A stretch of 64,000 bases of DNA from Oscillospiraceae bacterium (GCA_018380115.1 JAGZUF010000003.1:74774-138773), one strand, 5' to 3'. Shown: positions 1-10,017, counted from the first letter of the stretch. Translations and numbers: made by a program. Notes: a model not told the origin generated them from the letters alone.

Positions 1-3000
1 CACATCGTGCTGGCGCAGCATGTCCTCCACGCCCTCCGGGAAACCGCCCTTGGCCACCTTGCCCTTTCGCGTCAGCTCCATAATGGTGAACGCCTGCTTC
101 GGCTCCACATTTTTATGCAGCAGATATGTCATGATGGAGTCGCGCGTGCCTATTACGTCGGAAATGGTGCACACGCCGTCGCGGATCAAATCCTGCGCGT
201 TGCCGTTCCACACATCCGTACCGTGCGACAGGCCGGATATCTGTATCAGGTCACCAAAGCTTTTGGGCTGCGCCTCAATAAGCATGTTGCGCACGAAGCG
301 GGTGCCCAGCTCCGGAATGCCGAATGTACCCGTCTCGCTGCCTATCTGCTCCGGGGTAACGCCCAGTGCCTTGGTAGAGACAAGAAGAGATATCACCTGT
401 TCATCGTTCATAGGCACATCGGCCATTTTGATACCCGTCATGTCCTCCAGATATTTGTACATGGTGGGCACGTCGTGGCCCAGCTCGTCCAGCTTTAGAA
501 TGGTATCGTGCAGGTATTTGAATTCAAAATGTGTGGTGATAACGCCTTTTTCCTTGTCATCAGCCGGGTGCTGCACAGGGCAGAAATCGTATACATCGTG
601 GTCGCTGGGCACCACCACCATGCCGCCCGGGTGCTGGCCTGTGGTGCGCTTTACACCCACACAGCCCTGCACAAGGCGGTTTTCCTCCGCACGGTTCACC
701 GTGCGGCCCCGCTCCTCCAGATATTTCTTTACATAGCCGTAGGCCGTTTTATCCTGCAGGCCCGATATCGTGCCCGCCTTGAACACATGGTCCTTGCCGA
801 AAATATCCTCTGTGTAGCGGTGGATGCGGCTTTGCACGTCGCCGGAAAAGTTCAGGTCGATATCCGGCTCCTTGTCGCCGTCAAAGCCAAGGAACGTCTC
901 GAAGGGAATATCGTGGCCGTCCACGATAAGCTTTTCCCCGCATTGCGGGCACACCCTGTCCGGCAGATCGAAGCCGTCCGCCACAGAGCCGTCCGTATAA
1001 AACTTGCTCCACTTGCACTTCGGGCACAAGTAATGCGGCGGCAGGCTGTTCACCTCGGAAATGCCGGAAAAATGCGCCACGGCAGAGGAACCCACCGAGC
1101 CGCGCGAGCCCACCAGATAGCCGTACTCCTCGCTTTTCAGCACCAGCTTCTGGGCAATAACATACAGCACGGCAAAGCCGTGCTTGATGATGGAATCCAG
1201 CTCGCGCGTCAGGCGCTTTTCCACAAGCTCCGGCAGCGGGTCGCCATATCGCTGCTTCGCATTGCGCATGGTGTCTTCGCGCAGCGTCACGTCCGCGCCT
1301 TCAATAGTGGGCGTATACAGCCCTTTGGGAATAGCGCGCACATCGGCGTCTATCATGCCGGCTATTTTATTCGGGTTTTCAATAACAATTTCGCGCGCTT
1401 TCTCTTTGGGCAGATAACTGAACTCGCGCAGCATATCGTTCGTATCGCGGAAATACAGCGGCGCCTGGTTATCTGCGTCCTGAAAGCCGTTGCCCGCCTG
1501 AAGCACTGCGCGGTACACTGCGTCCTCCGGGTTCAGGAAATGCACATCGCCCGTAGCCACCACCATTTTGTTCAGCTTTTCGCCAAGGCGCAGCACGGTT
1601 CTATTGAACTCCTGTATCTGCTCAATGCCGTCCACAATGTGTTCGCGCACCATGTATTCGTTGTTGCCCACAGGCTGAACTTCCAGATAGTCGTAATAGG
1701 AGGCAATGGCGCACAGTTCTTCAAAGCTGCGGCCCTCCACGATGGCCCGGTACAGCTCGCCCGCCTCGCAGGCCGAGCCCAGAAGGAGCCCCTCCCTGTA
1801 TTTATTCAAAAGGCTGCGCGGCACGCGCGGCACCTTGAAAAAGTGCTCGATATGCGCCTCGCTCACAATTTTATACAGGTTTTTCAGCCCCGTTTTGTTT
1901 TTCACCAGAATGATGAGATGAAAATTTTTCTTGGAAAGCCCGCGCGCGCCCCCAAGGCCCGTGTTTATGCCCTGCACCTCCTGCACGCCGCGCAGGGAAA
2001 GGTCCTCCACCATTTTTACAAATATCTGCGCAAGGGCGCGCGCATCATCGCAGGCGCGGTGGTGCTCAAAGGGAGGTATCTCAAGATATTTGCCTATGGT
2101 GTCCAGCTTATAATTGCGCAGGCCAATATACAGCGACTGCGCCAGAGGCAGCGTATCGATATAAGTGTGCCGGAACTCAATGCCATAGCGCTCGCATACG
2201 GCTTTGATAAAGCGGATATCGAAGCCGTGCGCATTGTGCGCCACTAGAACGCGGCCATCTACAAAGCGCAGAAAATCCCGCACGGCCTGCTCCTGGCCGG
2301 GGGCGTCCTTCACCATATCGTCGGTGATGCCGGTGAGCTTGGTGATATTTTCCGGGATATGTACACCGGGGTTTGCAAAGCTGTTGTAGCTTTCACCTAT
2401 CTCACCGTTTTCCACCACCACCGCGCCTATCTCGGTAATGGCGCAGTCCTGCGGGGAAAGGCCTGTGGTCTCCAAATCGAACACCACGAACGAGCCCTGC
2501 ATGGGCACAGCCTGCCCGCCGTACACCACCGGCACCATATCGTCCACAAAATAGGCCTCGCAGCCATAGATGAGCTTGAAATCCGGGTCTTTTTTGTGAA
2601 TGTCGTCTACCGCCAGCATCGCCTCCGGGAAGCCCTGCACCACGCCGTGGTCTGTAATGGCAATGGCGCGGTGCCCCATGCGGTGCGCCATTTTTACGGC
2701 TGCCGCCGGGTCGCAGAAACCGTCCATGCTGCTGAGCTTCGTATGCAGGTGCAGCTCTACGCGCTTTTCCCCTTCGGCATCGTCCGTGCGCTGCTTGCGC
2801 GCCGTTTTCAATATGTCGTCCGGCATGATGACATAATCCCGTTCAAAACGGTCGTATTCACAGCGCCCGCGTATTACGAGCGTATCGCCCTTTTTCAATT
2901 CGTCCAGCCTGTCGCTGTTCTCATTCTGCTGCAGCCGCAGCTTTACATTGATAGAGCCGGTGTAATCTGTGATAGAAATGGAATACATTTTGTAATAATT

Positions 3001-3708
3001 CCCTTTCAATTCTGTGGCGAACACATCGCCCCATACCGTTACCTTGCCTGCGTCCTGCCCCATCTCCTGCAGAGGGGTGGGCTTGTCCGGCTTGAATACA
3101 TGCCCATAGACCACCTGTGTAGGTACATCCTCCAGAGCAAGGCCGGGCACCTGCAAAGCGGGAAGGTCTTTTTTCGCCTTGAATACCTTTACCGGTGTTT
3201 TCTCCAGCATTTTCTTTTCCAGCTCGTGTGCATCTATCATTTCCTCACAGGAAAAATATACTTCCGGCGTGCACCCAGTAGCCTGCGCAATTTTTTCCGC
3301 CAGCTTTTTGTCAAACGCAAGCTGGCGCAGAATCGTCTCGCCGTTGCGCAGGGTGAGCAGGACGCGCTCGCCCTCCAGCCTTGCCTCGGCGCCGTCAAAA
3401 AAGCCGTTGATCGGCACGCCCTCGTCCTTCAGTTCCTGTACAAGGTCCAGCACGGCCTGCGGCGTAAGCGACGTATACGGAAACAGGCCCCTCACCCGAA
3501 GCGAGAAGCCTTTGAACAGCGGTGCCAGAGAAAGCGCCAGCCTGTCACATGCCGTGCGAGGCGCGGGCGCCGCGGCGCTGTATATGACAGTGATAAGCCG
3601 GCGGTTTCTGTCCGCCAGCACCTTGTCTACCACCGCACCGCCGAAGGCGCTGCGAAATTCCGCGTCCTCGGCAAACTGCGGCCACAAATCTGTCAAAAGA
3701 GGTTTCAT
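1..3708 (-). CDS. polC: DNA polymerase III PolC, Gram-positive replicative polymerase (3' end outside window)
   Basis: PolC is the replicative DNA polymerase of low-GC Gram-positives, with its own proofreading exonuclease. The reading frame opens with ATG at 3708 (MKPLLTDLWPQF) and stays open to base 1, giving 1236 residues. The family is about 1430-1450 residues, so roughly 200 C-terminal residues are missing. The DEDD exonuclease motif FDLETTG lies near residue 409. The polymerase part shows the zinc-finger-like CPQCGEKL and the PDIDLNFSG signature (bases about 860-960). The start overlaps the ispG stop as ATGA, so it ends the pyrH-to-polC operon. PolC next to ispG/rseP is the usual Firmicutes order. 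Confidence 0.96.
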   Translation of the reverse strand, partial: MKPLLTDLWPQFAEDAEFRSAFGGAVVDKVLADRNRRLITVIYSAAAPAPRTACDRLALSLAPLFKGFSLRVRGLFPYTSLTPQAVLDLVQELKDEGVPINGFFDGAEARLEGERVLLTLRNGETILRQLAFDKKLAEKIAQATGCTPEVYFSCEEMIDAHELEKKMLEKTPVKVFKAKKDLPALQVPGLALEDVPTQVVYGHVFKPDKPTPLQEMGQDAGKVTVWGDVFATELKGNYYKMYSISITDYTGSINVKLRLQQNENSDRLDELKKGDTLVIRGRCEYDRFERDYVIMPDDILKTARKQRTDDAEGEKRVELHLHTKLSSMDGFCDPAAAVKMAHRMGHRAIAITDHGVVQGFPEAMLAVDDIHKKDPDFKLIYGCEAYFVDDMVPVVYGGQAVPMQGSFVVFDLETTGLSPQDCAITEIGAVVVENGEIGESYNSFANPGVHIPENITKLTGITDDMVKDAPGQEQAVRDFLRFVDGRVLVAHNAHGFDIRFIKAVCERYGIEFRHTYIDTLPLAQSLYIGLRNYKLDTIGKYLEIPPFEHHRACDDARALAQIFVKMVEDLSLRGVQEVQGINTGLGGARGLSKKNFHLIILVKNKTGLKNLYKIVSEAHIEHFFKVPRVPRSLLNKYREGLLLGSACEAGELYRAIVEGRSFEELCAIASYYDYLEVQPVGNNEYMVREHIVDGIEQIQEFNRTVLRLGEKLNKMVVATGDVHFLNPEDAVYRAVLQAGNGFQDADNQAPLYFRDTNDMLREFSYLPKEKAREIVIENPNKIAGMIDADVRAIPKGLYTPTIEGADVTLREDTMRNAKQRYGDPLPELVEKRLTRELDSIIKHGFAVLYVIAQKLVLKSEEYGYLVGSRGSVGSSAVAHFSGISEVNSLPPHYLCPKCKWSKFYTDGSVADGFDLPDRVCPQCGEKLIVDGHDIPFETFLGFDGDKEPDIDLNFSGDVQSRIHRYTEDIFGKDHVFKAGTISGLQDKTAYGYVKKYLEERGRTVNRAEENRLVQGCVGVKRTTGQHPGGMVVVPSDHDVYDFCPVQHPADDKEKGVITTHFEFKYLHDTILKLDELGHDVPTMYKYLEDMTGIKMADVPMNDEQVISLLVSTKALGVTPEQIGSETGTFGIPELGTRFVRNMLIEAQPKSFGDLIQISGLSHGTDVWNGNAQDLIRDGVCTISDVIGTRDSIMTYLLHKNVEPKQAFTIMELTRKGKVAKGGFPEGVEDMLRQHDV

Positions 3709-4769
3709 TTCGTCTGCTCCATCTGCTCGATTTCCCGGATAAGCTCGCCCACAATATCGCCGCGCAGCATACGCTTCTGCTGGCCCTTCACAAACAGCAG
3801 GGCGCAATCCCTGCCGCCCGCAATGCCGATATCCGCCTCTTTTGCCTCACCCGGGCCGTTCACCACACAGCCCATCACAGCTACCTTGATGCTGCGCGTA
3901 CAGCCGCGCTCACGCAGGCGGCGCTCCACTTCATTGGCGATGCCCGCCACATCAATGTTGGTGCGCCCGCAGGTGGGGCAGCTGACGATTTCAGGCCCGG
4001 CCACCGGGTAGCCAGCCGCGCGCAGGATATCATAACCTGCCAGCACTTCCTTTTCCGGCTCGTCTGTAAGCGAAACGCGCAGCGTGTCGCCAATGCCCTC
4101 CATCAGAAGCCCACCGATGCCCATAGCCGATTTGATAAGCCCCATCCGATAAGTGCCCGCCTCGGTGACGCCGATATGTAGCGGGTAACTGCACTGCGTG
4201 CTCAGCAGGCGGTAGGCCTGCATCATCACCGGCACATTGGAGGATTTGATGGAAATGACGATATCGCTGAAATCGTGTTTTTCCAGCAGGGCCACATGGT
4301 AAAGGGCGCTTTCACACAGCGCCTCGGGTGTGACGCCGCCGTGCTTTGCCAGAATATTCTTTTCCAAACTGCCGCCATTCACACCGATGCGGATGGGAAT
4401 GCCCCTTTTGCGGCAGGCGTCGGCCACCTCACGCACATGCACATCGCTGCCGATATTGCCGGGGTTAATCCGTATTTTATCCACCCCTGCCTCGGCACAG
4501 GCCAGCGCGGCCTTATAATCAAAATGGATATCCGCCACAATTGGCGTGGATACAGCCTCTTTCAGCGCCGTGACAACACGCGCATGCGCCGGCGTGGGCA
4601 CTGTTACGCGCACCATCTGGCAGCCCGCGGCCTGAAGCCTCTGCGCCTGTGCCACGTTGGCGGGTATGTCATCCGCTTTTGCATTCAGCATGCTCTGCAC
4701 CAGCACAGGCGCACCGCCGCCCAGGACAAGGCCGCCCACACGGACGGCCTTTGTAATCTTTCTCTCCAT
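3705..4769 (-). CDS. ispG: (E)-4-hydroxy-3-methylbut-2-enyl-diphosphate synthase
   Basis: IspG is the iron-sulfur enzyme that reduces MEcPP to HMBPP in the MEP isoprenoid pathway. The protein is 354 residues, the normal length for the bacterial form. The N-terminus has the typical VRVGGLVLGGGAPVLVQSM, and the C-terminal half has the cluster-binding cysteines in SCPTCGRTNID and GCVVNGPGEAKEADIG. I chose the ATG at 4769 (MERKITKAV). A TTG 51 bases upstream would add an atypical extension that overlaps rseP. It is translationally coupled to polC through ATGA. Together with dxr and uppS it puts isoprenoid precursor and carrier synthesis in one operon. Confidence 0.96.
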   Translation of the reverse strand: MERKITKAVRVGGLVLGGGAPVLVQSMLNAKADDIPANVAQAQRLQAAGCQMVRVTVPTPAHARVVTALKEAVSTPIVADIHFDYKAALACAEAGVDKIRINPGNIGSDVHVREVADACRKRGIPIRIGVNGGSLEKNILAKHGGVTPEALCESALYHVALLEKHDFSDIVISIKSSNVPVMMQAYRLLSTQCSYPLHIGVTEAGTYRMGLIKSAMGIGGLLMEGIGDTLRVSLTDEPEKEVLAGYDILRAAGYPVAGPEIVSCPTCGRTNIDVAGIANEVERRLRERGCTRSIKVAVMGCVVNGPGEAKEADIGIAGGRDCALLFVKGQQKRMLRGDIVGELIREIEQMEQTK

Positions 4770-4812
4770 GGCTTTCTTATTCCCCTTTTCCTTTTCCGGC
4801 CAGTGCGGAATG

Positions 4813-5865
4813 TCACGCAATCAGGCGCGTCACATCATTGAAGGTAGCAAACAGCATCAGCCCAATCAGCAAAATGAACCCTGCCGCATTCACTGCAATT
4901 TCAAACTTCTGCGGCACGGGCTTGCGGCGCACAGCCTCCAAAATCAAGAACACCAGCCGCCCGCCGTCCAGCGCAGGCACAGGCAGAAGGTTGAACACGC
5001 CCAGGTTCACCGTAATGAGCGCCACCAAAAGCAGAAGGGATTCCACCCCCATGGTGGACACCTGGCCTATCGTCTGCACAATGCCCACCGGGCCGGAAAG
5101 ATCCGTTACCGGGATGCGGCCGGTGACAAGGTCTGCAAAGCTCAGCACCACAAGGCGGGCATAAGACATCGTCCAGGCGCCCGCCTCTTTCAGCACCGCC
5201 ACCGGCGAAAGCGGCAGGCCGTACACAATAAAATCAAGGCCGCTCTGCTGCTGGCCCTCCAGCGTATAGCTGTTGAAGCGGACATTTTCAAGCTCCACTG
5301 TCTTTCCGCCGCGCTCTACCGTGAGGTCCGCCGTGCCGTTTGCGGAACGGGCAAGCTCATAGCTGACATCGTTTGCGATATAGCAGCGCCTGCCGTTCAC
5401 CGCCACGATAGTGTCGCCCTGCTGCAGGCCGCTTTGCTGAGAGGCCGCATTTTCCTGAAAGCCGTATACTGTACGGCTGACAATCTGCCCCTGAAGGCAT
5501 ACCACAATGAGCAGAACAATAAAGCCCAGCGCAAGGTTCATCACCGCGCCGGCAGCCGTAACGATGATGCGCTTCCACACGGCCGCGCGCTGAAAGGCCC
5601 GCGGTTCGTCGCTTTCTTCGTCTTCCCCTTCCATGCTCACATAGCCGCCGATGGGCAGCAGGCGCAGCGCATACAGCGTTTCGCCCTTCTGCCAGCCCCA
5701 CAGCTTCGGCCCCATGCCGATGGAAAACTCGTTTACTTTGATGCCGCTCCACTTCGCGGTGAGGAAATGGCCCAGTTCATGAATGAAGATGAGCGCGCCG
5801 AACACCACGATGGCGATCAGCAGTGTGGGGACGAACGAGACCGCCCCCTGCAGGAATTGCCCCAT
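4813..5865 (-). CDS. rseP: Site-2 intramembrane zinc metalloprotease RseP/RasP family
   Basis: This membrane-embedded protease cleaves single-pass membrane substrates such as anti-sigma factors and signal-peptide remnants. The zinc motif HELGH sits in the first membrane helix (about residues 31-35 counting from the ATG at 5865). A PDZ domain occupies the middle (QQGDTIVAVNG). The second zinc-ligand motif LDGGR is in the C-terminal membrane region, and two further hydrophobic helices end the protein. The length of 350 residues fits the family. The ATG at 5865 is preceded by GGCGG at good spacing; a longer frame to 5886 lacks this. Located between dxr and ispG, as in most Firmicutes. Confidence 0.95.
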   Translation of the reverse strand: MGQFLQGAVSFVPTLLIAIVVFGALIFIHELGHFLTAKWSGIKVNEFSIGMGPKLWGWQKGETLYALRLLPIGGYVSMEGEDEESDEPRAFQRAAVWKRIIVTAAGAVMNLALGFIVLLIVVCLQGQIVSRTVYGFQENAASQQSGLQQGDTIVAVNGRRCYIANDVSYELARSANGTADLTVERGGKTVELENVRFNSYTLEGQQQSGLDFIVYGLPLSPVAVLKEAGAWTMSYARLVVLSFADLVTGRIPVTDLSGPVGIVQTIGQVSTMGVESLLLLVALITVNLGVFNLLPVPALDGGRLVFLILEAVRRKPVPQKFEIAVNAAGFILLIGLMLFATFNDVTRLIA

Positions 5866-5902
5866 AATTTCCGCCTTTCCCCGCAATTTTGATTTTGGGA
5901 TT

Positions 5903-7054
5903 TCAGATATGCGCTAAAACATATGCACGTGCCATGCGGTCACATTCATACACTTCGTCCAGCGTATATGCACCGCCCCACGCCTCGCTGTCCACGATCC
6001 CCTCCACCAGCTCGCCTATTTCCAAAAACGGTATCTTATCCTCCAGAAACAGGCGCACCGCCTCTTCATTCGCACCGTTTGCCGCACACGGGGCAAGGCC
6101 GCCCCTGGCAATGGCTTTTTTGCAGGCCGCAAGGCAGCGGAACGTCTCTTCGTCCGCCGTATCAAAGGTAAGTTCACGCAGCTGTGTAAAGTCCAGCTCC
6201 GGCGCAATGGCCTTGCCGCGCTGCGGCCAGGTAAGCGCGTATTGGATAGGAATGCGCATATCCGGCACGCCAAGCTGTGCAAGAATGGAATTATCCGAAA
6301 ACTGCACCATGGAATGAATAATGCTCTGCCGCTGCACCACAATTTGCACCTGTTCGGGCCTCAGCCCGAACAGCCACACAGCCTCAATAAGCTCCAGCCC
6401 CTTGTTCATCATGCTTGCCGAATCAATGGTTATCTTGGCCCCCATTGCCCAGTTCGGGTGGCTCAGCGCATCCTCCTTTGTCACATGCGCCAGCTGCTGC
6501 CTGTTCCTGCCGAAAAACGGCCCGCCGGAAGCAGTCAGCAGTATTTTCTGCAAAGTGCGCGCCGAGTATTCGTCCTGAAGGCACTGAAAGATGGCAGAGT
6601 GCTCGCTGTCTACAGGCAAAAGCTTTACGCTGTTTTCCTTCGCAGCGTTCGTCACAAGATACCCGCCCGTCACAAGGCTCTCTTTATTTGCCAACGCTAC
6701 GTCGTGCCCCGCCTGCAAAGCCGCCAGCGTGGCCGGAAGGCCCGCAATGCCCACTACCGCGTTCAGCACCACGTCCGCCTCTTCCATGCGGGCAAGGGCC
6801 ACCAGACCGTCCCGGCCGCTGTAAACACGCGGCGCGCCTGCCATGCCCGCAAGGCGCGCACGCAGCGTATCGGCTGCGCCTTCGTCCGCCATGGCAACGG
6901 CCTTTGGGGCGAATTCCGCTATCTGCTGAAGCATTCTATCCACATTTTTCCCGGCAGCCAGCGCCAGCACCTTGTATCCCTGTGCGCGGGCCACGTCCAG
7001 GCTCTGCGTGCCGATGGAGCCGGTAGAGCCCAACAGAACAATCTTTTTTGCCAC
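5903..7054 (-). CDS. dxr: 1-deoxy-D-xylulose 5-phosphate reductoisomerase
   Basis: Dxr converts DXP to MEP, the committed step of the MEP pathway, using NADPH and a divalent metal. The 383-residue protein begins with the NADPH-binding LLGSTGSIGTQSLD. It carries NKESLV, the metal and substrate motif LPVDSEHSAIFQ, and GAKITIDSASMMNKGLE. Length and motif order are normal with no internal damage. It starts four bases after the cdsA stop and is followed by rseP after 37 bases, so it is in the middle of the operon. Confidence 0.97.
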   Translation of the reverse strand: MAKKIVLLGSTGSIGTQSLDVARAQGYKVLALAAGKNVDRMLQQIAEFAPKAVAMADEGAADTLRARLAGMAGAPRVYSGRDGLVALARMEEADVVLNAVVGIAGLPATLAALQAGHDVALANKESLVTGGYLVTNAAKENSVKLLPVDSEHSAIFQCLQDEYSARTLQKILLTASGGPFFGRNRQQLAHVTKEDALSHPNWAMGAKITIDSASMMNKGLELIEAVWLFGLRPEQVQIVVQRQSIIHSMVQFSDNSILAQLGVPDMRIPIQYALTWPQRGKAIAPELDFTQLRELTFDTADEETFRCLAACKKAIARGGLAPCAANGANEEAVRLFLEDKIPFLEIGELVEGIVDSEAWGGAYTLDEVYECDRMARAYVLAHI

Positions 7055-7058
7055 GCCA

Positions 7059-7904
7059 TTACACCCCCGTCAAAAAACCGGCGCACAGCGCCACGAAGGG
7101 AACCGTCAGAAGCACGCTGTCAAAACGGTCCAGAATACCGCCGTGCCCGGGGAAAATGGTTCCATAGTCTTTGATGCCGCACTGGCGTTTCACAGCAGAG
7201 GCAAACAAATCGCCTAAAATTCCCAGTATGCTGCCCACAGCACCTACCGGCACCAAAAGAAGATAATACTTTGCACCCATGACAATGCTATCCGGCGCGC
7301 CAAAAACTGCAGTGTAAACAGCTGTAACGGCCATTCCCACCAATACGCTGCCCAAAATTCCACCTGCGGCACCCTCTACTGTTTTATGCGGACTCACCAC
7401 AGGCGCCAGCTTATGCCTGCCAAAGGCGCGCCCGGCAAAATAAGCACAGGTATCTCCGCCCCAGGCAAAACCAAGGCCTAAGAGAATGAAATAGATTGCA
7501 TCCGACGAACGCGGGAAGCCAGCCCGAAGGTGCAGCATGGAATAAAAGCACGCCAGCACCACCGTAAAAAACACCGTTGTCCCGGCCAGCTTTGCATAAT
7601 CCAGTGTATGAAAAAAGAATACCGTACACGCTGCTAGGAACAACACTGTGGCATACAAAAATGCCCAGAAGAAAAGTTTGTGGGCCGCATTTTCGCCGCA
7701 CAAAAAAACAAACAGCGTAATAGGCACAAGCCCCGCATACACCGCCGGGCATTTCAGCGCAAAAGCGCTATATATTTCATGCAGGGCAATCAGCACAACG
7801 GCCGCGAGCGCCACATTAAACACCAGCGTGTCAAAAAAACACAGCACAAGTGCTAAAACGCCCAGCCCCACTACAGACGTGATGACGCGCGTCTTCAAAC
7901 GCAT
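7059..7904 (-). CDS. cdsA: Phosphatidate cytidylyltransferase (CDP-diglyceride synthase)
   Basis: CdsA makes CDP-diacylglycerol from phosphatidic acid and CTP in the membrane, the precursor of phosphatidylglycerol and cardiolipin. The 281-residue protein is mostly hydrophobic, with about eight membrane segments. It has the family signature near the C-terminus: SPHKTVEGAAGG, and then KDYGTIFPGHGGILDRFDS, which includes the catalytic acidic residues. The genes uppS and dxr flank it at short distance (12 and 4 bases), the standard Firmicutes arrangement. Confidence 0.96.
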   Translation of the reverse strand: MRLKTRVITSVVGLGVLALVLCFFDTLVFNVALAAVVLIALHEIYSAFALKCPAVYAGLVPITLFVFLCGENAAHKLFFWAFLYATVLFLAACTVFFFHTLDYAKLAGTTVFFTVVLACFYSMLHLRAGFPRSSDAIYFILLGLGFAWGGDTCAYFAGRAFGRHKLAPVVSPHKTVEGAAGGILGSVLVGMAVTAVYTAVFGAPDSIVMGAKYYLLLVPVGAVGSILGILGDLFASAVKRQCGIKDYGTIFPGHGGILDRFDSVLLTVPFVALCAGFLTGV

Positions 7905-7916
7905 ACACCTCTCTTT

Positions 7917-8630
7917 TTACAACCCGCCGAAACGGCGGCTGCGGTGGTTGAATTCATTGATGGCCTTGTCAAGGTCCTCCCTCGTAAAATCGGGCCACAG
8001 CACATCCATGCTGATAAATTCCGCATAAGAAGCCTGCCACAGCATGAAATTGGAAAGGCGCAACTCTCCGGAAGGGCGCAGGATAAAATCGGGGTCTTTC
8101 TGGCCCGCCGTATAAAGCTGCGCGGAAAAGCGAGCCTCATCTATTTCTTCCGGCTGCAGCCCTCCTTGCTGCACCTGCCGTGCCAGCGCACGTGCGGCGT
8201 GCAATATCTCCTGACGGCCGCCATAATTGATGGCTACGTTCAGCACTGTGCCGGTGTTGTTTTTTGTTTTTTCTTCAATATCGGCCATCTGCGCCTGGTA
8301 TTTTGGAGGAAGAGGGGCCCTGTCTCCCAGAAAAACTACTTTATTATTTTCCTTTTGATAATCATACGCCATCAGAAGATACTGTCCAAACAGCTTCATG
8401 ATGGCGTTCACTTCTTCCAATGGGCGCGCCCAGTTCTCTGTGGAAAAAGCATAAAACGTCACACTGGCTATTTCAAGCTCGTTGCAATAGCGGATGATGT
8501 CCTTGAACACCTCTGCCCCTTTTTTATGCCCAGCCGTGCGCGGCAGGCCATGGCGCTTTGCCCACCGTCCGTTGCCGTCCATGATGATACCGATGCTCAG
8601 GCCCTTCGCAAAACCCTTTTCATGCTCCAT
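7917..8630 (-). CDS. uppS: Isoprenyl transferase (undecaprenyl diphosphate synthase)
   Basis: UppS extends farnesyl diphosphate with cis-isoprene units to undecaprenyl diphosphate, the lipid carrier for peptidoglycan. The 237-residue protein has the family motif IIMDGNGRWAKRHGLPRTAGH at the N-terminus with the catalytic Asp in MDGNGRW. A C-terminal half contains INYGGRQEI and PDFILRPSGELRLSNF. The start at 8630 (MEHEKGFAKGL) gives a normal length. It follows frr after about 67 bases and precedes cdsA. Confidence 0.96.
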   Translation of the reverse strand: MEHEKGFAKGLSIGIIMDGNGRWAKRHGLPRTAGHKKGAEVFKDIIRYCNELEIASVTFYAFSTENWARPLEEVNAIMKLFGQYLLMAYDYQKENNKVVFLGDRAPLPPKYQAQMADIEEKTKNNTGTVLNVAINYGGRQEILHAARALARQVQQGGLQPEEIDEARFSAQLYTAGQKDPDFILRPSGELRLSNFMLWQASYAEFISMDVLWPDFTREDLDKAINEFNHRSRRFGGL

Positions 8631-8697
8631 ACCGCATGCCCTCCTGTACGTAAAATTGCCGCGCGGGGCCCGCGCGGCATCACAGGTTGCGCTGTTA

Positions 8698-9252
8698 TCA
8701 AATCTCCATGATCTCTTTATTTTTGGCCTCGCAGATCTTGTCGATCTCCTTGGTATATTTATCCGTCAATTTCTGCACATCGGTTTCCATGTTTTTCAAA
8801 TCGTCTTCCGTCAGCTCGCCGGCCTTTTTCATGGCCTTGCTTTTGTCTATGGCATCGCGGCGTATATTGCGCACGGCCACCTTGGCCTCTTCCCCAAGAT
8901 GCATGGCATCCTTCACAAGCTGGCGGCGGCGTTCTTCCGTGGGCGCCGGGAATACAAGGCGCATCACACGGCCGTCGTTTGTGGGGTTGATGCCAATATC
9001 CGAAGTGAGGATGGCGCGCTCAATTGCACCCATCAGCGAAGTATCCCACGGGCTGATGGCCAGCACGCGCGCCTCTGCCACGCTAACCGCCGCAATCTGG
9101 TTGATGGGCGTGGGCGTGCCGTAATAATCCACCGTCACCTTGTCAAGAATGGCCGGGTTGGCGCGCCCCGCGCGGATGGAGGCAAGCTCCTTATTCAGAT
9201 GCTTCAGCGCGCTCTCCATTTTCTCTTCATATTTCTGCAGCTTCTCGTTCAT
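8698..9252 (-). CDS. frr: Ribosome recycling factor
   Basis: RRF works with EF-G to split the post-termination ribosome. The 184-residue protein matches the family throughout: SIRAGRANPAILDKVTVDYYGTPTPINQIA in the N-terminal half, then FPAPTEERRRQLVK, and a helical C-terminus with EDDLKNMETDVQKLTD. It sits directly behind pyrH with a 17-base gap, the conserved pyrH-frr pair. No abnormality is visible. Confidence 0.98.
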   Translation of the reverse strand: MNEKLQKYEEKMESALKHLNKELASIRAGRANPAILDKVTVDYYGTPTPINQIAAVSVAEARVLAISPWDTSLMGAIERAILTSDIGINPTNDGRVMRLVFPAPTEERRRQLVKDAMHLGEEAKVAVRNIRRDAIDKSKAMKKAGELTEDDLKNMETDVQKLTDKYTKEIDKICEAKNKEIMEI

Positions 9253-9269
9253 TTTGCTCGCTCCTTACC

Positions 9270-9980
9270 TTATTGCTCTGCCACAAGCGTGCCGATGGCC
9301 TGGCCCTCCAGCGCGCGGGCAATGTTATCGGGGTCGCTGATGTCAAATACCAGAATGGGCAAATCGTTGTCGCGGCACATGGTAGCCGCCGTGCTATCCA
9401 TCACAGCCAGCTTATCGGCCAGCACCTGGCTGAACGTCAGCCTGTCATACTTCTTCGCATCGGGATGCTTTTTCGGGTCTTTATCATATACACCGTCCAC
9501 CATGGTGGCTTTGAAAATAATATCGGCATCTATCTCTGCCGCACGCAGCGCCGAGGCCGTGTCTGTGGAAAAATAGGGGTTGCCCGTGCCGCAGGCAAAA
9601 ATCACGATGCGCCCCTTCTCCAGATGGCGTGTAGCGCGGTTGCGGATATAAGGCTCTGCCACCTGCTGCATGCTCAGCGCTGTCTGCACACGTACTGTAA
9701 GGCCAAGATGTTCCAGCGCATCGGCCACAGCCAACGCATTCATGGCCGTGGCCAGCATGCCGATTTGGTCTGCACGGGTGCGCTCCATCTCGCCGCTTGC
9801 CCTGCCGCGCCAGAAATTGCCACCGCCCACTACAATTGCTATTTCTGCGCCCAACTCATGGGCCTTTTGGATGCCGCTGCATATCTTCTGAATGGTGTCT
9901 ACGTCAAGGCCAAAGCCTTTTTCACCGCTAAGGGCTTCCCCGCTCAGCTTGAGCAGTACCCTGTGATACTTCACCGCCAT
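9270..9980 (-). CDS. pyrH: UMP kinase (uridylate kinase)
   Basis: PyrH phosphorylates UMP to UDP, the entry to pyrimidine nucleotide and sugar-nucleotide synthesis. The protein is 236 residues with the amino-acid-kinase fold motifs: LLKLSGEALSG near the N-terminus, IVVGGGNFWRG, and TGNPYFSTDTASALRAAE. I chose ATG at 9980 (MAVKYHRVLLKLSGEAL), the usual family N-terminus, over a start 18 bases upstream. It is the first gene of the eight-gene operon. A good sigma-A-like promoter lies about 45 bases upstream. Confidence 0.97.
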   Translation of the reverse strand: MAVKYHRVLLKLSGEALSGEKGFGLDVDTIQKICSGIQKAHELGAEIAIVVGGGNFWRGRASGEMERTRADQIGMLATAMNALAVADALEHLGLTVRVQTALSMQQVAEPYIRNRATRHLEKGRIVIFACGTGNPYFSTDTASALRAAEIDADIIFKATMVDGVYDKDPKKHPDAKKYDRLTFSQVLADKLAVMDSTAATMCRDNDLPILVFDISDPDNIARALEGQAIGTLVAEQ

Positions 9981-10017
9981 GCATACACCGCCAATCACAT
10001 ATTTTCCGCTTGGTTTT

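Noticed and set aside
508..2247. Long plus-strand frame of 579 residues
   Set aside because: It is antisense to polC, is His/Arg/Leu-rich as expected from a GC-rich shadow frame, and has no recognisable protein.
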